Shown: positions 52,952-63,989, numbered from the stretch's first letter. The stretch: 64,000 nt of DNA from Holotrichia oblita (GCA_023690525.1 CM043015.1:132481968-132545967), one strand, 5' to 3'. Notes: generated by a model not told the origin, from the sequence alone. Numbers and translations are program-made.

Positions 52952-53910
52952 CTTCTCTCTATACTTCTGCCCTTCGCTCTATTGAACAGGTGACGGACTA
53001 CAGATCTGAGGTTTGCTAGAATTCTTTTCCACCAAGGAGTGTCTTTAGTAGGATTCCTCGCAGCTAGCGGGCAACTAGCTTCAAGAGCTTTCATTATCGC
53101 CTCGCTAAAGTGTTCTACAACTTGTTCTAGCTTCAGGAGGTGTGTAGTCCCGCCTGTATGTAGTCGGTTCAGGTTATCCTTTAGACATGTTCTATACAAA
53201 TCCCAGTCTGTCTTCCTGGGGTTTCTGCCAAGGTAGGTTGAGGGGTCATGTCCCTCTAGAGTGAACTCTATAATCCTGTGGTCTGACAGGGAGGGTTTAT
53301 CTGAGACTTTCCAGTTCTTAATCATACTACTCAAACCAAAGCTGCTAAATGTTATGTCTAGTACCTCTCTCCTTACCTTCGTTACGAACTTTGGTTCTTT
53401 GCCCATATTAAGGATTTGGAGATTACAGGATAATAGGAATTCTAAAAGGGATTTACCTCTTTCGTTAACGTCCGTGCTTCCCCACATGACATGGTGCGCA
53501 TTGGCGTCACCGCCTACTATCAACGGCAGGTTCTTCCTGCTGCAGTGCCTCACTAGCTCCGTCACTTCGGAAGGCGGTGTTGTTGTCCCGTCGGCGAAGT
53601 ATGCAGAGGCAATGACAATGGCTCGGTTTGTGCCCTCAAAGTCGAAGTGTATCATGATTGCCGTCAAGTCCCGTGTCATAAATTCTGAAACACACGTATA
53701 TTTAATGTTATTTCTTATTAGGATACAGGCTCTAGGGTGTTCCTGCCTGCGATCCCATACTACCTGTGAGTTTTTACACGACAGTCTTTTGATCTGCCCT
53801 CCATTGATCCAAGGTTCTTGGATCATTGCAAGTCCCAGGTTGCGTTTCGTAAACATCCTTGCAGCTACAGCCGAGGCTCCTCTCGCATGTTGCAAGTTGA
53901 CCTGCATCAA
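52948..53910 (-). pseudogene. LOA-type endonuclease domain
   Basis: The frame is open for 320 codons. Motifs: MMQVNLQHARGASAVAARMF, LAMIQEPWINGGQIK (catalytic Glu), VIASAYFADGTT, LIVGGDANAHHVMWGS (GDxNAHH), VLDITFSS and PSLSDHRIIEFTL (SDH). All expected catalytic residues of the apurinic-type endonuclease are visible. It ends where a frameshift moves the RT into another frame. Confidence 0.78.
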
Positions 53911-53924
53911 CCTGGTGAAGGCGG

Positions 53925-54353
53925 CTAGTGGATTGGAGGGTCACTTGCCTCCAGTTCTGCAGCTGACTGCGGTGTTGGAGTGACTTCTCCTTCCGGGTCA
54001 GACTCAATCTTGACGTCATCGAAGTTGATGTCGTCAAGTGTACCTCGAGAGGCTGGAGAGCTTTGCTCGCTAGTCTCCCGTTGCTCCACTACGGTGTCAG
54101 AGGTAATCTCTTTTGTCTCTGGTGTCTCCTGGCTCTTCTTGAGTCCAGACACGGGTATTCTGCCAAACCTGTAATGGATGGTACATCCCTTTGCCAGAAT
54201 CGCCTCACATGATTTGGGGTCAATCCCAATAGTGAGTACCTGGCCGTGCCCTTCTTCTTTGGCGTTTATGACCGTCCAGAGATCTATCTGGAGTTGCGGC
54301 TTCTGGACGCCAATCAGTTGGAGCAGCGCAATGTAGGGTAGATCGTCAAGCAC
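53925..54353 (-). pseudogene. LOA-type ORF1 C-terminal part
   Basis: The open frame reads QLIGVQKPQLQIDLWTVINA, then VLTIGIDPKSCEAILAKGCT and HYRFGRIPV, followed by a Thr/Glu/Ser-rich acidic tail. A W.V.......G..L...ID..S..L pattern followed by RFG is seen in gag-like ORF1 proteins of this LINE group. The N-terminal part is missing at the element's 5' truncation. Confidence 0.55.
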
Positions 54354-54981
54354 AATGGCCGATTTAACCTAAAAATTACTTCTTTGTTGCTTCCGCGCAA
54401 AAATTTGTCTATCATTTCTTTAAAAATAACCCTTAAATGCCCTCTAATTAAAAATTTTCAAAATCTGGCTGGGGGTAATTTTCTTCAATTTTGCCCGCCA
54501 ATGAATAATTTCTGTCAAATTTAGTGATTTTAGACGTGTCTCAAATTGTAGAACGTTAAATTTACTAAAAGGCACATGACGTCACGTACAAACATTTACG
54601 TACACACTATATTGCCTTGTAATGTTTCGTGGAGGTTAATATGGATAATCCAAAACTTTTCCACATATATCCATAACAAGAACACATTCTCAATTATATT
54701 ATATTTTCTGTTGTTAGTGTAGTTTATTAGTATCAAAAATAATTTACAATTATGAGTATTTGGTTGGGAAGAGATCCTAGCGATGAATGACGACATACAT
54801 ACATATGTCAAAGAGCTGTGAGATAAGATCTTCCATAAGAAAAAGTGTCAGCTGTATAAAGTAAAATTGTCTGGAGGGGAACTTCCATAAACTGATGACT
54901 TCGCTATCCATATTACAATCCCTTATCTATCGAGATTCATTGCTTCGATTCGTGGACGTCTGCCCTCTGATTGCTGTATAC

Positions 54982-55412
54982 CAGGCGTTGGCGACTCTCA
55001 AATTGGCGCCATTTACTATTGTTGCGCACCCTCTTATTTTAACCGGTAAGTAAACCCGAACAATTGGTATGTAGGAGCAACTACTACACCAACAGTCATT
55101 TGTTGACAATTTCCAATTCCCGAAGAGAGAAGTACTTCCACATGCTTTCGTTTCTTTGGTGTACATTTGTGATCAACATTTTACTAACTTCTTGTTTATT
55201 TCATTTTATAAACTTTGAAAATTATCACAAATGTACATCAAAGAAACGTGGGAGCATGTGAAAGTACTGTTTTTTCTTCGGAAATTGTCAACAAACGACT
55301 GATGATGTAGTAGTTGCCCCTACTTACCGACTATTCGCGTTTACTTACCGGTCAAGATAAGAGGGTGCGCAACAATAGTAAATGGCGCCAATTTGAGAGT
55401 CCCCAACCCCTG
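54982..55412. mobile_element. hAT-type MITE, 431 bp, with 8-bp target duplication
   Basis: It starts CAGGCGTTGGCGACTCTCAA and ends with the complement of CAGGGGTTGGGGACTCTCAA. CTGTATAC is present intact on both sides (54974-54981 and 55413-55420). An 8-bp duplication with CAGGGGT-type ends is diagnostic of hAT. The arms stay complementary for much of the length (GCGCCATTTACTATTGTTGC and others), so it is close to a full palindrome. It is non-coding. Confidence 0.88.
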
Positions 55413-56699
55413 CTGTATACTAATTGTACATACATTGTATCACCCAAATTGCCCTTGTCGACAGTGACGGCGTCTTTTTGATATAGTTGAAAATGCAACT
55501 ATGATCTCCGGTCCTACCAGAGAATCTCTAGCAACCACTTCGTTTTGCTCTGTAGGTAGTTTTGACAAAGCCGTAGTACCGAGTGACGTATATGCTTATT
55601 TCGCTAATGCGAATCTCGTACGTTTCGAGAAGAAATAATGTAAGACCGATGGACGTGTAAGACTTCGTTTCCGTATGGGACCATTTGTTTTATTTCGGAA
55701 TGAGGACTACTCTGACCTCTAGCTATTCGGTATGTAAGCCATAGCTACGGTTGCTCATACTAAATTACACAGAACAAGACACAGCGGTTCCAGACCCTGA
55801 TATAACAACACTGTTCATATCAGGAGTTTAAAAGATTAGATAGATCATCGAATTTTTTAGATATTAATGACATCGTGTAATTCTCTGTCCGTGACCTTGT
55901 ATCTAAGCTTGTGTCATGCCAGTACATTCATCCCCTTATAGAGGTGGACATATGAAATGAGTTCGGAGGGCCAAAAGTGCACCTCTAGGAGATGATGAAA
56001 AATTGCTGTATTGTTTCCACCTTATCACTATTTTGTTTCTTGATGACCCAAAATTTATAAGATAGTACGGGAGATACGCTAATACGAATAACAGGTTTGG
56101 AGCGTCATTATAAATAGTTCGTTCGATATCCAATTGTGTAATGGTAGCAAACTTGAAATAATTTCGTACACTATTTAGGGATCTGTACAGAAACCACTTT
56201 TGTGTGGTAAAATTTGAATTTTTGTTAACGATTTAAAACCTCGCTATAATATTCGCTACATGCAGGCACATTAGAACAAAATTATTGATATAAAGCACAA
56301 ACGATATGTAAAATAGTTAACTTTAAATAAATATTTCCATAAAACAGAAGATAAAACACGGCTCTAAAAGCATAATAGGTACATTTTATAAAATAATGTG
56401 AATAAATTAACGAAAAAAATTGTTCAAAGTATAGCATTAAAAAAACTAATAAACCGTAACAAAATAACACACTAAACTTCACGAAATTTACAAACGTTCT
56501 ATATATATGACACCTAAATTCCTTTTCGACACTGACATAGATAAATTAACCTTAAACATTCCACTTTTTTCTAATAAATCGTGTAACTTTTCATAAAATC
56601 GGCAGCATCTGTCTAGCAAAGAGTAAAGCTATGAACTATACAATCATACACAGCGCGTCAAGGGCAAAATCATGCTGAATTGAATGCAGCCAATGCAAC

Positions 56700-57927
56700 G
56701 GAATGTAAGTAAGTAAGTCGTTGGTTATCTGCCTCTTCTTGAAAGGCCCTCTTCTTCCAGTTTCACTTCCTTCATGGATGTCTTTCTGGTGGTGGTCGGG
56801 TTTCGTGGTCGTGACTTCTCGGAGTCTTCTGGATGGATCTCCCTCGCTGTTAGTATCTGAAACTGTAGAAACAGAGGTATTATTATGTGAATCATCACCG
56901 TGTCACGTTTGACGGAGTGTCTCCGTTGTGGTGCGATGCTTGGTGGGCCCCACTGATTCTTGCGCGATAGCGCTACTCATCGTTGGGTTGCTGCTCGCGA
57001 GTGCCTTGTCGAAGAATCCTCGGTTGAGTTTCTTCAAGAATTCGTTCAGGTTCTGGGCGTCTGTCGCTGTAAGTTCTCGGAGTACTACTAGCGAAGTGCG
57101 TCTAGGAAGTCGGAATATAAGTCGCAGAACGCAATTTTGCTTTCGGACTAGTGGAAGGATGTAGGATGGAGCTTGTACAGCATTGCGCCCGTTTTCGGAC
57201 TGAGTTTGTGGTTACCCAGGATAGGATATAGCTGGTGCAGTCGACCAATGGCCCTGTTACTAGCTCTACCTAGATTCTCGGCGAAAGTTAGCTTCCGGTC
57301 GACGATCATTCCCAGGTATTCGATCTACTCGCTCCAGTCGATCTCCGTCCGAAGAACGGTGATCTTTCGGGGCGAGGGTTGACGTTTCCGGCTGAACGCA
57401 ATAGCTTACGTTTTCCTCAGAGTGATGTCAAACTAAATTTGCTAAAGAATCCCTCGATTCGATCCAGCTGCGCTTGGGCAAGCTGAGCTGCGATCTCGGG
57501 ACTCTTCGAGGTAGCCACTATAGCGGTGTCATCCGCATAGATTCCTTTAAACGCTCCTCGGTCGGTCGGTTTGGGAATGTCCGGAACGTAGATGCTGAAC
57601 AGTGCTGGGCCCAGTGCCGAGCCTTGTGGAACTCCGCAGAGTTTCTAGAACTTTGCTCATTGTACCCAGCAACGATATCGGCCGATAGCTCTCAGGGGAG
57701 TGCGGTTCCTTCTTAGGTTTCAGTGCTGAAATAATCCTCGCGGATTTCCACCTGGTCGGATAGCATGTCAACCGGAGTGTCGCGTTAAAGACCGCCGTCA
57801 AGTTGACTAGCAGCTTGAGCGGCAGATTTTTGAGCGCCAACGGAATGTGCTGACTAGAGCATCGTTTTATTTGCAAGTGAGTAAGTGATATGTTTTGCTT
57901 CCCGCTCAAGCACATGCTCGATAGCAC
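56700..57927 (-). mobile_element. Jockey-type LINE fragment, heavily frameshifted
   Basis: The minus strand, over several frames, shows YPTRWKSARIISALKPKKEP, ESYRPISLLGTMSKVLE, then after a deletion PQGSALGPALFSIYVPDIP (in another frame), IYADDTAIVATSK and AIGRLHQLYPILG. The RT portion between YRPISLL and PQG is missing. The C-terminal tail continues to about 56720. The YADDTAI and YPxxWK wording is of Jockey type. Confidence 0.7.
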
Positions 57928-58424
57928 ACTCGCTTAAAGAAGAATTCTCAATTATAGTGGGAGTATTGACAGTTATGTACATTTTACAATCACATTTTAT
58001 GGTTATGTACCTTAGAAGCAAATAGAAAGCAGCTTAATACAAATACATGGAACATAGTCTATGGAACAGACGCAGAAAGTTGTAATAAACTTATCTAAAT
58101 TATAGATTCATTCAAAAAACAGTTGTTTTACAACGCTATTGTGTATCCTCCCGACTATTAACGTCCTATGTGATTAGAACAACCAATAAAAAAGCAGACA
58201 AATATTTTTCCATTTAAGATACTGTTCCATGATGTGTACTCGATATCGGAACGGAGTTGACTCGATCATGGAGAGAAAAAGTTTTTTTTTGTATCGAGAG
58301 GATAGATGCAAGACGTTCTTTCTAGAATATAGTTTTGTTGTTACATATAGTATGTATAGTTTTCAATAAACAAAAAAAATTAAAAATATAAAGGAAGAGT
58401 TTATAGTTGTCTATGTAAAGCGGG

Positions 58425-58560
58425 AGAAAATTCATGAAATTGCGATAACATCTTTCTAATGCAGAGTGATACGGCGTTATTTGAAGTTTTTCAATTTCTA
58501 GAATTCTACATACATTTTTGAATATATTTGACACAAAAGTTGCACTTCGATGTATCAGAA
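58425..58560 (-). pseudogene. Ty3/gypsy integrase relic
   Basis: ATFVSNIFKNVCRILEIEKL, then QITPYHSALERCYRNFM. Gypsy integrases have FxSxxFxxxCxxLxIxxxxTTPYHPQxxGxxER; here the PQ(S/T)NG portion is deleted. Only about 45 residues remain and no other part of the element is visible nearby. Confidence 0.55.
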
Positions 58561-59114
58561 GACACAGCATCCGTGCCTAGATATAATATTACAGACATAC
58601 CACCTTTTTGGACGCTTCGAGTTTCGTCGGCAATTTTGATATTTCGACGTATTTTATTGGCCTTTGTTTACCTTTTATTTATGTAGGCTGCGAAAATTGA
58701 CGTTTTTGAATAACATTAAGGCTTAGTCAAGTGCTATCCATATATGTATATTACAAAATATGTTTGTTATACAGCGTGTCTACTTAACTTGGCGCCATAT
58801 AGAAAACTTTGTTATTATAAGTTTTACGAAAAAAAGTAATTCTTTATAAAAATCTCTGCAATACTATTCAGCTATAACAAACAATTATATTCAGCTATTC
58901 ACATTTGACATCGAATGTACAAGGTATCCACAAAGGGAAAAAGTTCGATAGGAATTTTTTTACCACTTCAATTTTATTAAATTTTGCAAATCCTACTTGT
59001 GAAACACGGGAGTTCAAAGACTTCATCTGGAAGGTATTAAATTGTTTCGGGCTACTGAGACCGTTTTTGGGTGTTGTACGCTGATATATTGTATGGATTT
59101 AATATTAAAATTTG

Positions 59115-59400
59115 TTGCATTTTTTCTTAACTCCAACTTTTTTTTTTCTTCGCTGCATTCTCTAAATCTTCTTGCAATAGTTCATTATCAATAATTTTAA
59201 AATAAATTGCATATGCTTTTAGAAACACTTACCTAATTCCATTAACATTTGACCTGGTATTTGGGCGGCGAAAATTTTTGAATAATGCGCGTCTCGACTT
59301 CGTCATAAAATAAATTATACAACTCGGTTGGATTAAAAAAATTGATGTGATGTATCAACGAAAATACATTGTCTTTCGTCTTGACATTAACTTCATCTTT
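59115..59400 (-). pseudogene. unidentified coding-like fragment, frameshifted
   Basis: The minus strand reads HINFFNPTELYNLFYDEVET and RIIQKF in one frame, then AAQIPGQMLMELG in a second, then FLKAYAIYFKIIDNELLQED and LENAAKKKK in a third. Together they look like one helical protein segment, but I do not recognise the family. It may be a processed pseudogene, a lost exon, or a transposon part. It is antisense in the CKAP2-like last intron. Confidence 0.3.
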
Positions 59401-59464
59401 GTCAATATGTAATTAAATTTTCAGAGCATCACATTATTAAGTTTGAGAATTTATTGAATCTATA

Positions 59465-59708
59465 CAGGGTGACTGGTAATGAAACGGTCATACTTTACAG
59501 CGTGTTAGTAAAGATCATTTGCAATAGATATAGTCCAACTTGCTTTATCCAAAAGTTACCCGTAATTAGTGAATTTCGAAAAAAAAAAACAAAAAAACAA
59601 TATCTCAAGACGGGTGACTTTTGAATAAGGCAAATTGGGCTATATCTACTACAAATAATGCTTTTGACTAACATGTAAAGTATGACCGTTTCATTACCAG
59701 TCACCCTA
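59465..59708. mobile_element. 244-bp palindromic MITE, TA-flanked, just upstream of last exon
   Basis: CAGGGTGACTGGTAATGAAA at the left is matched by TTTCATTACCAGTCACCCTA at the right; the terminal G is A on the right. TA lies on both sides. The arms of about 115 bp are complementary with few mismatches, with a loop rich in A near 59580-59600. It is the smallest of the CAGGGTG-ended foldbacks in this window. Confidence 0.8.
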
Positions 59709-59760
59709 TACATATATAACACATACTTATATTTTAACACATATGTATTTATATTTTTAG

Positions 59761-59941
59761 AAAAGAAGAAGAAACTAAGAAAAAGCTTATCGTGACGCCC
59801 GTAAGACGAAGCAGCCGACTTTCCGAGAAACATTCTGGAACTTCGCGCTTAAACTTGTGTTCATCTATAAAAGATATTCAGATGGATGATAATACAGAAT
59901 TTCGCAGAAATAGTTACCTTTCAATTAGATTTAGTCCTTGA
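59761..59941 (+). pseudogene. CKAP2-like last exon
   Basis: The acceptor TATTTTTAG lies at 59752-59760. AA from exon 3 plus A gives Lys and then EEETKKKLIVTPVRRSSRLS, ending NSYLSIRFSP and TGA at 59939-59941. The phase match to a donor 14.7 kb away, plus the basic VRRSSRL motif, supports the join. The palindromic element 59465-59708 ends 52 bp before this exon. Confidence 0.68.
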
Positions 59942-60779
59942 TAAAACTTACTGTGCATTCACCTTACAGATTTTATATATGTATATTGTAAGAAACTTTA
60001 TTTTATTGAAACCGCCTTTGATGATTGATTTGAAACATTTGGCACTTCTTGTATAGCAAAAATCAAAAGTTCGAAAGCTTTCAATTCAATTTTAAAAGAA
60101 AAGAAAAAATTTATTGCCTTTTAATTTGTACAGGGATTATAGTCTTAAAAATATTATAAATTTTTAAAATAAAGAATAGTTTTGAATAGTCTTAATTTTT
60201 TATATAAATATTTTTAAGCATTTATCCTCTTGTTTCCGATAGAATACTTTTAAGTTTTTGTACCAGAACATTGTAGTCGTTAGTTTTTAAATATTTGTTT
60301 TTGTAGGAGTAAATTTATTTACCACAGTACTGGTAACTTGCAATACGCTTTAATGAATTCCAGACAAAACTGCTTGTTGTTAGTAAATGACGTCAAGTTC
60401 ATTATGTATTGCTTTTATCAGTAATACGCATGCTAGAGAGACAGTTATGAGACATGCACAGTAGTAATTGTAATGTCTGTTGTCACATACACTGATTCCA
60501 GTTAATTAACAACTCTGTGAACGTAACTAACTTATATATTTGTCAACTGATTCCGCCCTGTTGTGTATGTTAAACTAATACATAGCTTGCAACATAGGTG
60601 GCGTGTCTACATGTGTGTACGGTGTGTGTTATGTGTGCGTGTGTCGATAAGAGCGGTCTCGACTATGGATACTACATTCCTCCATGACTTAAATATGAAC
60701 AATACAATAATATTTATTTATAACATATTATTGCATATCAGTTACATAATCGTCTAGATATGCTGGACGTTTTTTTTTT
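59942..60779. other. 3' flank of the CKAP2-like gene and possible gypsy 3' LTR region
   Basis: The first 230 bp are probably 3' UTR, with AATAAA at 60168. A purine-rich run just beyond the pol end (minus strand AAAGAAAAAAAAAAC, about 60769-60783) is a candidate polypurine tract. A 3' LTR would then occupy roughly 60450-60768, where the minus strand has TATATAAG (near 60533). LTR borders cannot be proved because the other LTR is outside the window. Confidence 0.35.
60168..60173 (+). terminator. possible polyadenylation signal of the CKAP2-like gene
   Basis: An AATAAA lies 227 nt after the TGA at 59939-59941, in AT-rich sequence. A T-rich stretch follows within 30 nt. No cDNA evidence is available. 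Confidence 0.4.
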
Positions 60780-60786
60780 CTTTGCT

Positions 60787-61935
60787 GCATGCCTCTTAAC
60801 TGTTCCATATCTGGAGTGGGTTGGTGATCTTCGAGGTTTCTTTCTTCTTGGTCTTCCTCGTCAATGACCACTGGTGCATAATCAACGTTTGGTTAGATGC
60901 TTTGGTTCGGGTGATCGGTTGGTTGAATTTCTTGGTTGGGATGCGTATGGAATAGTTTAAAGAAGCATTGATTTCTGATGATACTTCGGTATTGGTTTGT
61001 AGCTGTGATTTGTATACCATTGATTTTTGTGATAATATATGGTTTTGGATCATATTCAGGTGTCAAACTATTGTGTTTTTTTTGTTTACATAGAACTTTA
61101 TCGCCTACAGTCAGGCTGCATTCTTTTACTCTCTTCTTTTGAGTCGCATATTCATTGTTCCTTCTTCTTCTCTCCTCTTCGAACTGGTGTCTAGTTTCAT
61201 TTAGTTCAGCAGCAGGGAGGTGGTTTCTCATTGCTCTGTTAAATAGCAGTTCGTATGGGGATTTCATTGTAGTTGAGTGTAGTGTGCTTCTAAAGTTTAG
61301 CAAGAATTCATGAAGTCGGCTTTCAAATTTTTCAGTTTTAAGGTTTGCACATGTTAGAGATCTTTTGACCGTTTTGACAAATCTCTCGACCGTTTCATTA
61401 GCTTGCGGCCTGTATGGTGTGATTCTGTGGTGTTTGATGCCCTTATTTTGCAAAAAGTTAGAGAATTTTGTCCATTAAAGGGTGGGCCGTTGTCAGATTT
61501 TAGTTGTGCTGGTACTCCAAACATGGCAAATGTTTTTTCTAAGACAAACTTTAAATGACGAAAACTAGTTGACGGTACTATCTCTGCAATCAGGTATCGT
61601 GAGTATTCATCGATTAATAGAAATATGTAGCTGCCGTTTGGGAATGGTCCCGCATAGTCTACATCTACATTTTTGATCGGTTCGGTTTGATGAACTGGTG
61701 TTTGTATTGGTGCTGAATTTGTTATTGGTGATGTTGCTTGTCAAGCTACGCAGTGTTTTATCTTATCCTCCATTAGTTTGTCCAGGTTGGAAAACCAAAT
61801 TTTCGTTCTAAGCAAACTTTTTGTTTTGCATATTACTTGATGACTTTTGTGAGCTAGCTCTATTGCTCTCATTTGTAATAACCTTGGTAGGATTATTCTG
61901 TGTCCTCTTAGCACTATGTTATTGTGTACTGTCAT
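60787..61935 (-). pseudogene. gypsy integrase, broken
   Basis: The zinc-binding part has LLQMRAIELAHKSHQV (H), IKHCVA followed by a TGA at 61740-61742 in the place of the last Cys, then PIKNVDVDYAGPFPNGSYIF (first catalytic Asp), QLKSDNGPPFNGQN (second Asp, near 61480), a frameshift near 61455, and ITPYRPQANETVERFVKTVK (catalytic Glu). The C-terminal part has LTVGDKVLCKQ and PKPYIITKINGIQI, like a GPY/F-type module. All three catalytic residues survive despite the breaks. Confidence 0.78.
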
Positions 61936-61936
61936 C

Positions 61937-63165
61937 TCATCTTTTGTTTTTATATTTACCTAGTTCCGGCGTGTCCCAAATTCTTTTGTTTTTATTGTAG
62001 TTTTCGATGATTACACTAAGCGTGTTGTCTTTTATTGTTTCTCGTTTTACTTGTTCAATGGGTATCGCTTTCGGGGTACTTGTTTCTGTTAAAAAGTTTA
62101 CATATTCATTTATTCTATCAGATCGTGGTTCTTCTGTTCGAAGTGGATGTCTCGATAGGTAATTGGAAGGATTTGTTTTACCAATTTGGTGTTCTATTTG
62201 GAATTTGTGTCCTTGTGTTTTAAGAGCTAAACGTTCGATGCGAGCGCTTGGGGCTGCTCTGGAGTTTTTCAAAATATGACCTAGTGGTTTATGGTCCGTG
62301 TGTAGAACAAATCTTGTTCCATATAGGTATAGATGAAAATGCTTGATTGGCTGTGTGATTGCGAGCATTTCTTTTTCTATTTGGCTGTATCGTTCTTCAC
62401 ATTTGGTTAGCGATCTACTGCCGTAAGCTATAATTGATGGTGGTGATCATTGAGATATCACGGCTCCTAGCCGTTTTGGACCTGCGTCTACGTGTAGGTG
62501 TGTTACCGGTGATGTGTTAAAATAGCTTAATTTTGTGACATCAGCTAATTTCTTTTTCAGGTTGGCGAATTCCTGTTGGTGCTCATTTGTCCATTTCCAT
62601 GAAATGTTTTTCATGGTTAAGTTTCTTAACTGTTTTGTGTCTTGGAATAGATTCAGTAAGAATTTTCCTATGTAATTTATCATACCTAGTAGGCTTCTTA
62701 CTTCTGTTTGGTTCTGTGGAGGTTGTAAGTCGATTATGGCTTTTACTTTTTCAGGATCGGGATATACCCCCGATTCTGTAAAAACATATCCGAAGAAGTT
62801 GATTGTGTTCGTACTGAACTCGACTTTGTATTTATTTAACGTTAAGTTACGGGACTGTAGCCTTTCACGTACTTTGATAAGCGTAGCGTTGTGCCCTTGC
62901 TGGTCCTTGCCAAAAACTAGGATGTCATCACTGACGTTTATTACATTCGGAATGTCCGCTGCCGATTTGCCTGATGGTGCGTTGGAATAAATCTGGTTGG
63001 TGTGCTCTTGGTATCAGTATACAATTGGTGAAACCCAAGTTGTTGCGCCTGTTGCGTCTTCGATAATATCTGCTGCCTTGAGTCGTTTGATTTCATCTTC
63101 AACTTTGCTCCTGACACTAAAAGGAATGCGTCTATGCGTTTGTGTAACTGGTTTAACTTGTTCAA
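61937..63165 (-). pseudogene. gypsy reverse transcriptase and RNase H, broken
   Basis: From 5' to 3' on the minus strand: a worn RT start near 63165, SDDILVFGKDQQGHNATL (the YVDD/YIDD region, tail kept), NFFGYVFTESGVYPDPEKV, NQTEVRSLLGMINYIGKFL, FANLKKKLADVTKLSYFNTS, LHVDAGPKRLGAVISQ (RNase H start), a TGA near 62447, and YLYGTRFVLHTDHKPLGHIL. The frame changes around 62440 and 62950. This is the typical gypsy RT connection and RNase H layout. Confidence 0.75.
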
Positions 63166-63292
63166 TTATGTGTGATTTTACTTCAAAATTTGTTCCTTAG
63201 GCCCCCTAGGCCTTTTAATAAGTTGGGGTAGTTTTCCTCTACGCATTGTGTATCGATATGTTGTCTATTACTTAGTACTATGTTTACTAGTT

Positions 63293-63568
63293 TTAATGCT
63301 TTTGATCTCTTGTAACTAAGTAGTCTGCTTTTGTTGTTGTATTATATTGAAAGGTTCCTTGCAATTTTCCTACAATTGGTAGCTTTGTACTGATGTTGTA
63401 TGGGAAAATGACAGTGGTTTCCTTGATAAGTTTCCCGTTCGGTATTTTGTTAAATGTATCAAGGTTGATTAAGTTTACAGACGATCCTGTATGAATAATG
63501 AAATTTATTTTAATGTTGTTTAATTCTACTTTTGCTGAGGAAATCTCACTTGTTCTGGTTGTGTACAA
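63293..63568 (-). pseudogene. gypsy aspartic protease with catalytic Asp changed
   Basis: KINFIIHTGSSVNLINLDTF is the DTGS-type active site, but reads HTGS. The His codon is at 63491-63493 and a single G-to-C change explains it. The following PIVGKLQGTF fits the flap region. It cannot be catalytically active as written. Confidence 0.75.
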
Positions 63569-63659
63569 TTTGAACGTACTACTGCTATTTTCTGATGAAT
63601 TGTTGCGTTGTTTGTTTGAGTTTACACGTTTGCTGTATTGTGTTTCTTTTTCTGGGATG

Positions 63660-63989
63660 TTTCTTTGGGATTGTTAGATCTTAGACAAACTTTCGCGAAA
63701 TGACCTGTTTTCCCGCATGAATGGCAATTTATATTCCTTGCTGGACATGTTTCTTTACCTTTTTCATGCCAAGGGTTTCCACAATTTAAGCATTTTTTGT
63801 TTTTGTTGTGCTTTTGTTTACTGTTTGTTTTTTTTTTGTTTGAAATCTCTGTTTTAACCTGTTAACCTCTTCTATTGACTGCTGTTTATGCTCCATTTCG
63901 GCCAGCTGATTAGTGGTTTGTCCTATTGTACTGCCTTTGTTGAGGAGATCACTGAGTTCGGGTTGATTCGTTAACGCGTACTTTCTCAA
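63660..63989 (-). pseudogene. gypsy gag C-terminal part with CCHC knuckles
   Basis: A Gln/Lys-rich helix (QQSIEEVNRLKQRFQTKKKQ) precedes CLNCGNPWHEKGKETC and CHSCGKTGHFAKVC. The second is a canonical C-x2-C-x4-H-x4-C knuckle; the first has wider spacing. Together they suit a nucleocapsid. A stop near 63786 separates the two parts into different frames. The N-terminal gag is outside the window. Confidence 0.7.

Larger units (their letters stand above)
50005..54365 (-). mobile_element. LOA-like LINE, nearly complete coding region
   Basis: On the minus strand: end of ORF1 (54353-53925), endonuclease, reverse transcriptase, RNase H and C-terminal segment, then a 3' UTR with GCAATAGGGCACAATAGATC and a short A-run near 50010. 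It is about 4.35 kb with a 5' truncation inside ORF1. Having an RNase H domain after RT points to the I/LOA/R1 assemblage, and the endonuclease wording is closest to LOA types. It is broken by a frameshift at the EN/RT border, a TGA at 51581, frameshifts after it, and a 227-bp duplication. Confidence 0.78.
45030..59760 (+). other. last intron of CKAP2-like gene (14.7 kb)
   Basis: The intron runs from GTAAGT to TTTTTAG. It holds an R1-type 3' end, a 511-bp palindrome, a LOA-type LINE, a hAT MITE, a Jockey fragment, a gypsy integrase relic, an unexplained coding-like stretch and a 244-bp palindrome. The stretches 45030-47837, 48516-49391, 55413-56699 and 57928-58424 hold no recognised feature; 45650-46240 is more GC-rich than its surroundings. 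Confidence 0.65.
43329..59941 (+). pseudogene. CKAP2/CKAP2L-like gene with three disabling changes
   Basis: There are four exons: 43329-44562, 44620-44790, 44857-45029 and 59761-59941. All acceptors and donors are GT-AG and phases match (0, 0, 2). The C-terminal half has LQKRLNDWLDQHGK, ARDALNDLHKLIQ, GYPLRQCEAWL, AIEHYRKAIIRGAE and ESLDKLLEKF, the pattern of the CKAP2 C-terminal domain of mitotic-spindle proteins. The last exon has VTPVRRSSRLSEK and ends SIRFSP. Three lesions are seen: an apparent 1-nt loss in an A-run near 43392, another in the A9 run at 43955-43963, and TAG at 44701-44703 where the family pattern suggests Trp. The rest is open. It could be a recent pseudogene, a null allele, or an assembly artefact. 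Family identification rests on pattern recognition. Confidence 0.65.
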
